Positions 62,688 through 64,000 of a stretch of DNA of 64,000 nt are shown one piece after another. A program made the translations under genes and the position numbers. The first letter of the stretch is position 1. The number at the start of each line of letters is the position of its first letter. This stretch comes from Arcticibacter pallidicorallinus (GTDB lineage: Bacteria > Bacteroidota > Bacteroidia > Sphingobacteriales > Sphingobacteriaceae), in NCBI RefSeq assembly GCF_003002875.1, contig NZ_PVTH01000007.1:62001-126000 (forward strand), given 5' to 3'. The notes beneath the pieces were generated by a model. It made no database searches. It was not told the origin of the DNA and saw nothing but the letters and a program-made list of their open reading frames with translations.

Positions 62688-63791
62688 TTATTCTACTACT
62701 TTTGTCACGTTCATGATTTCTGTCTGCTTCTTGATAGACTCAGCATGGATCAATTCCAACAGTTTAGTAGTGAACTCCGCATCCAGCTTCAATGCTTTAG
62801 CAAAATCAGCGCGTTTATTAATAATCTCATCCCAGCGATTCAGCTGAAGGATCGTCATATCGTTATCCCTCTTATGCTCACCAATTTTTTCGACGATGCT
62901 CATTCTTTCAGCAATCTTCTGAATAACAAGGTCATCGATCTTGTCGATCTGCTTACGTAGCTCTGCTAGTTTATCAGATACACCTTGGTCTTTAGGCTCA
63001 GGCTGACGAACAGTAAGGTTATCGATCAGATCAGACAAGGCTGCCGGTGTAAGCTGTTGCTTAGCGTCAGTCCATGCTACAGAAGGGTCGATATGCGACT
63101 CGATCATCACACCATTCATTTCCAGGTCAAGTGCTTTCTGAGAAATGTAAGGAATAAGCTCACGGTTTCCGCAGATATGACTTGGATCGCAAATGATAGG
63201 CAATTCCGGACAAAGCGTTTTCAGTTGAATAGAAAGCTCCCACATAGGTTCGTTACGGAAAGCAGACTTTTCGTAAGAAGAAAAACCACGAGAAATTGCA
63301 GCCAGCTTGGTAATACCTGCCTGGTTGATACGCTCAAGTGCTCCGATCCATAAAGAAAGATCAGGGTTAACCGGATTTTTGATCATTACAGGAATGTCTA
63401 CTCCTCGTAGTGCATCAGCAATTTCCTGAACAGTAAAAGGATTAGCAGTAGAACGCGCGCCGATCCATAAAATATCAACTCCTGCAGCAAGTGCTTCTTC
63501 AACGTGCTTTGCGTTTGCAACTTCTACTGTAATCGGTAAACCGGTTTCTCTTTTAGCGCGATTTAACCACTCCAGACCTATGCTTCCGATACCTTCAAAC
63601 TCACCCGGACGAGTACGAGGCTTCCAGATACCCGCACGAAGTGCAGTGATTTTCCCTGTTTTAGCCAGCAAATGAGCTGTAGCAACAAGTTGATCTTCAG
63701 TTTCAGCGCTGCAGGGACCTGCAATCACAAGCGGCTGGTGTTTGACGGGTAACCAGTTTTCTAACGGTTCTATGTTAAAGTTAAGTTTCAT
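62688..63791 (-). CDS. Bifunctional DAHP synthase / chorismate mutase
   Basis: A 367-residue protein. The first ~260 residues are the KDPG-like DAHP synthase domain with AGPCSAETEDQ, LRAGIWKPRTRPGEFEG and CDPSHICGNRE. The last ~95 are an AroQ-type chorismate mutase (LAELRKQIDKIDDLVIQKIAERM). The enzyme starts the shikimate route and also turns chorismate to prephenate, allowing feedback through the mutase. It sits between pheA and aroA. Confidence 0.93.
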   Translation of the reverse strand: MKLNFNIEPLENWLPVKHQPLVIAGPCSAETEDQLVATAHLLAKTGKITALRAGIWKPRTRPGEFEGIGSIGLEWLNRAKRETGLPITVEVANAKHVEEALAAGVDILWIGARSTANPFTVQEIADALRGVDIPVMIKNPVNPDLSLWIGALERINQAGITKLAAISRGFSSYEKSAFRNEPMWELSIQLKTLCPELPIICDPSHICGNRELIPYISQKALDLEMNGVMIESHIDPSVAWTDAKQQLTPAALSDLIDNLTVRQPEPKDQGVSDKLAELRKQIDKIDDLVIQKIAERMSIVEKIGEHKRDNDMTILQLNRWDEIINKRADFAKALKLDAEFTTKLLELIHAESIKKQTEIMNVTKVVE

Positions 63792-63825
63792 CGGATTGTT
63801 ATTTGATATGTTGTTGATTTAAATA

Positions 63826-64000
63826 TTAAACGTGGTCATTTTTAAGATATTCGCCCAACAGTGTAAAGTTGATGGTGTATCTCAGCGCTTTGCTAATGGC
63901 TTCGGTGTATTGGGCGTGGTTATCCCATTCAATATCGACGTAGAAATTATACTCATGGCGTTTGCCCAGAACCGGCATTGATTGAATCTTGCTCATGTTC
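63826..64000 (-). CDS. pheA: Prephenate dehydratase, C-terminal ACT domain (partial)
   Basis: The minus strand from the window edge is open to a TAA at 63828-63826. The 57 visible residues contain SKIQSMPVLGKRHEYNFYVD, the end of the ACT regulatory domain of prephenate dehydratase. The product turns prephenate into phenylpyruvate and is feedback-controlled by phenylalanine. It lies 35 bases upstream of the DAHP synthase start. Confidence 0.75.
   Translation of the reverse strand, partial: NMSKIQSMPVLGKRHEYNFYVDIEWDNHAQYTEAISKALRYTINFTLLGEYLKNDHV

Noticed and set aside
1-64000. CRISPR arrays
   Set aside because: No set of regularly spaced repeats with unique spacers was seen; the only regular repeats are the three 21-bp units at 27252.

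Overview
The window is a piece of a Bacteroidota chromosome, most likely from the Sphingobacteriaceae (Pedobacter / Mucilaginibacter / Sphingobacterium-like). Signs are a tmRNA whose tag reads GENNYALAA, TAnnTTTG-type -7 promoter boxes, a fused alpha-beta 2-oxoacid dehydrogenase E1, a DAHP synthase-chorismate mutase fusion and a DUF1573 protein. The genus is an inference.

Region 1 (1-16.7 kb, host). This holds the tail of a calcineurin-like phosphoesterase, two tandem SGNH/GDSL hydrolases, a ROK repressor, and then a forward carbohydrate operon: secreted FAD oxidoreductase, DUF5009 membrane acyltransferase-like protein, DUF4434 TIM-barrel protein and AGE-family sugar epimerase. The operon closes with a strong terminator. 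Two MFS transporters, an AraC-MGMT fusion for alkylation repair, an azurin-like lipoprotein, an acyl-CoA dehydrogenase-like protein and a ClC channel follow.

Region 2 (16,774-55,626, prophage of about 38.8 kb). A tailed-phage genome is inserted in the 3' end of the tmRNA gene (ssrA). The evidence is a 34-bp identical att core at both ends, an intact rebuilt ssrA at the right end and a tyrosine integrase directly downstream of it. From left to right it has five parts. (a) A leftward lysogeny block: XRE regulator, KilA-N protein containing a perfect 32-bp palindrome, small protein, lipoprotein and S24-type repressor, with divergent promoters. (b) A rightward early block for recombination and replication: Sak4-like ATPase, PD-(D/E)XK nuclease, SNF2 helicase, ParB-like protein, initiator with internal iterons, DnaC-like loader, nucleases, several very small proteins and a tRNA-like element. 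(c) A two-gene leftward operon with its own terminator (moron candidate). (d) A late block opened by a near-leaderless promoter: terminase, tail module with a T10 frameshift site, tape measure, ClpP protease, capsid, portal, fibre and lysis genes. The tail module lies before the head module, which is unusual. (e) Right-end cargo: a Dam-type methylase between 20-bp direct repeats, a pseudoknot-like RNA element and two coupled membrane coiled-coil proteins.

Region 3 (55.6-64 kb, host). ssrA, a class I aminotransferase, a DUF1573 protein and the E1 alpha-beta fusion are followed by a leftward aromatic amino acid operon: pheA (partial), DAHP synthase/chorismate mutase, aroA and aroC.

All function calls come from motifs and family resemblance read by eye; no database search was run.
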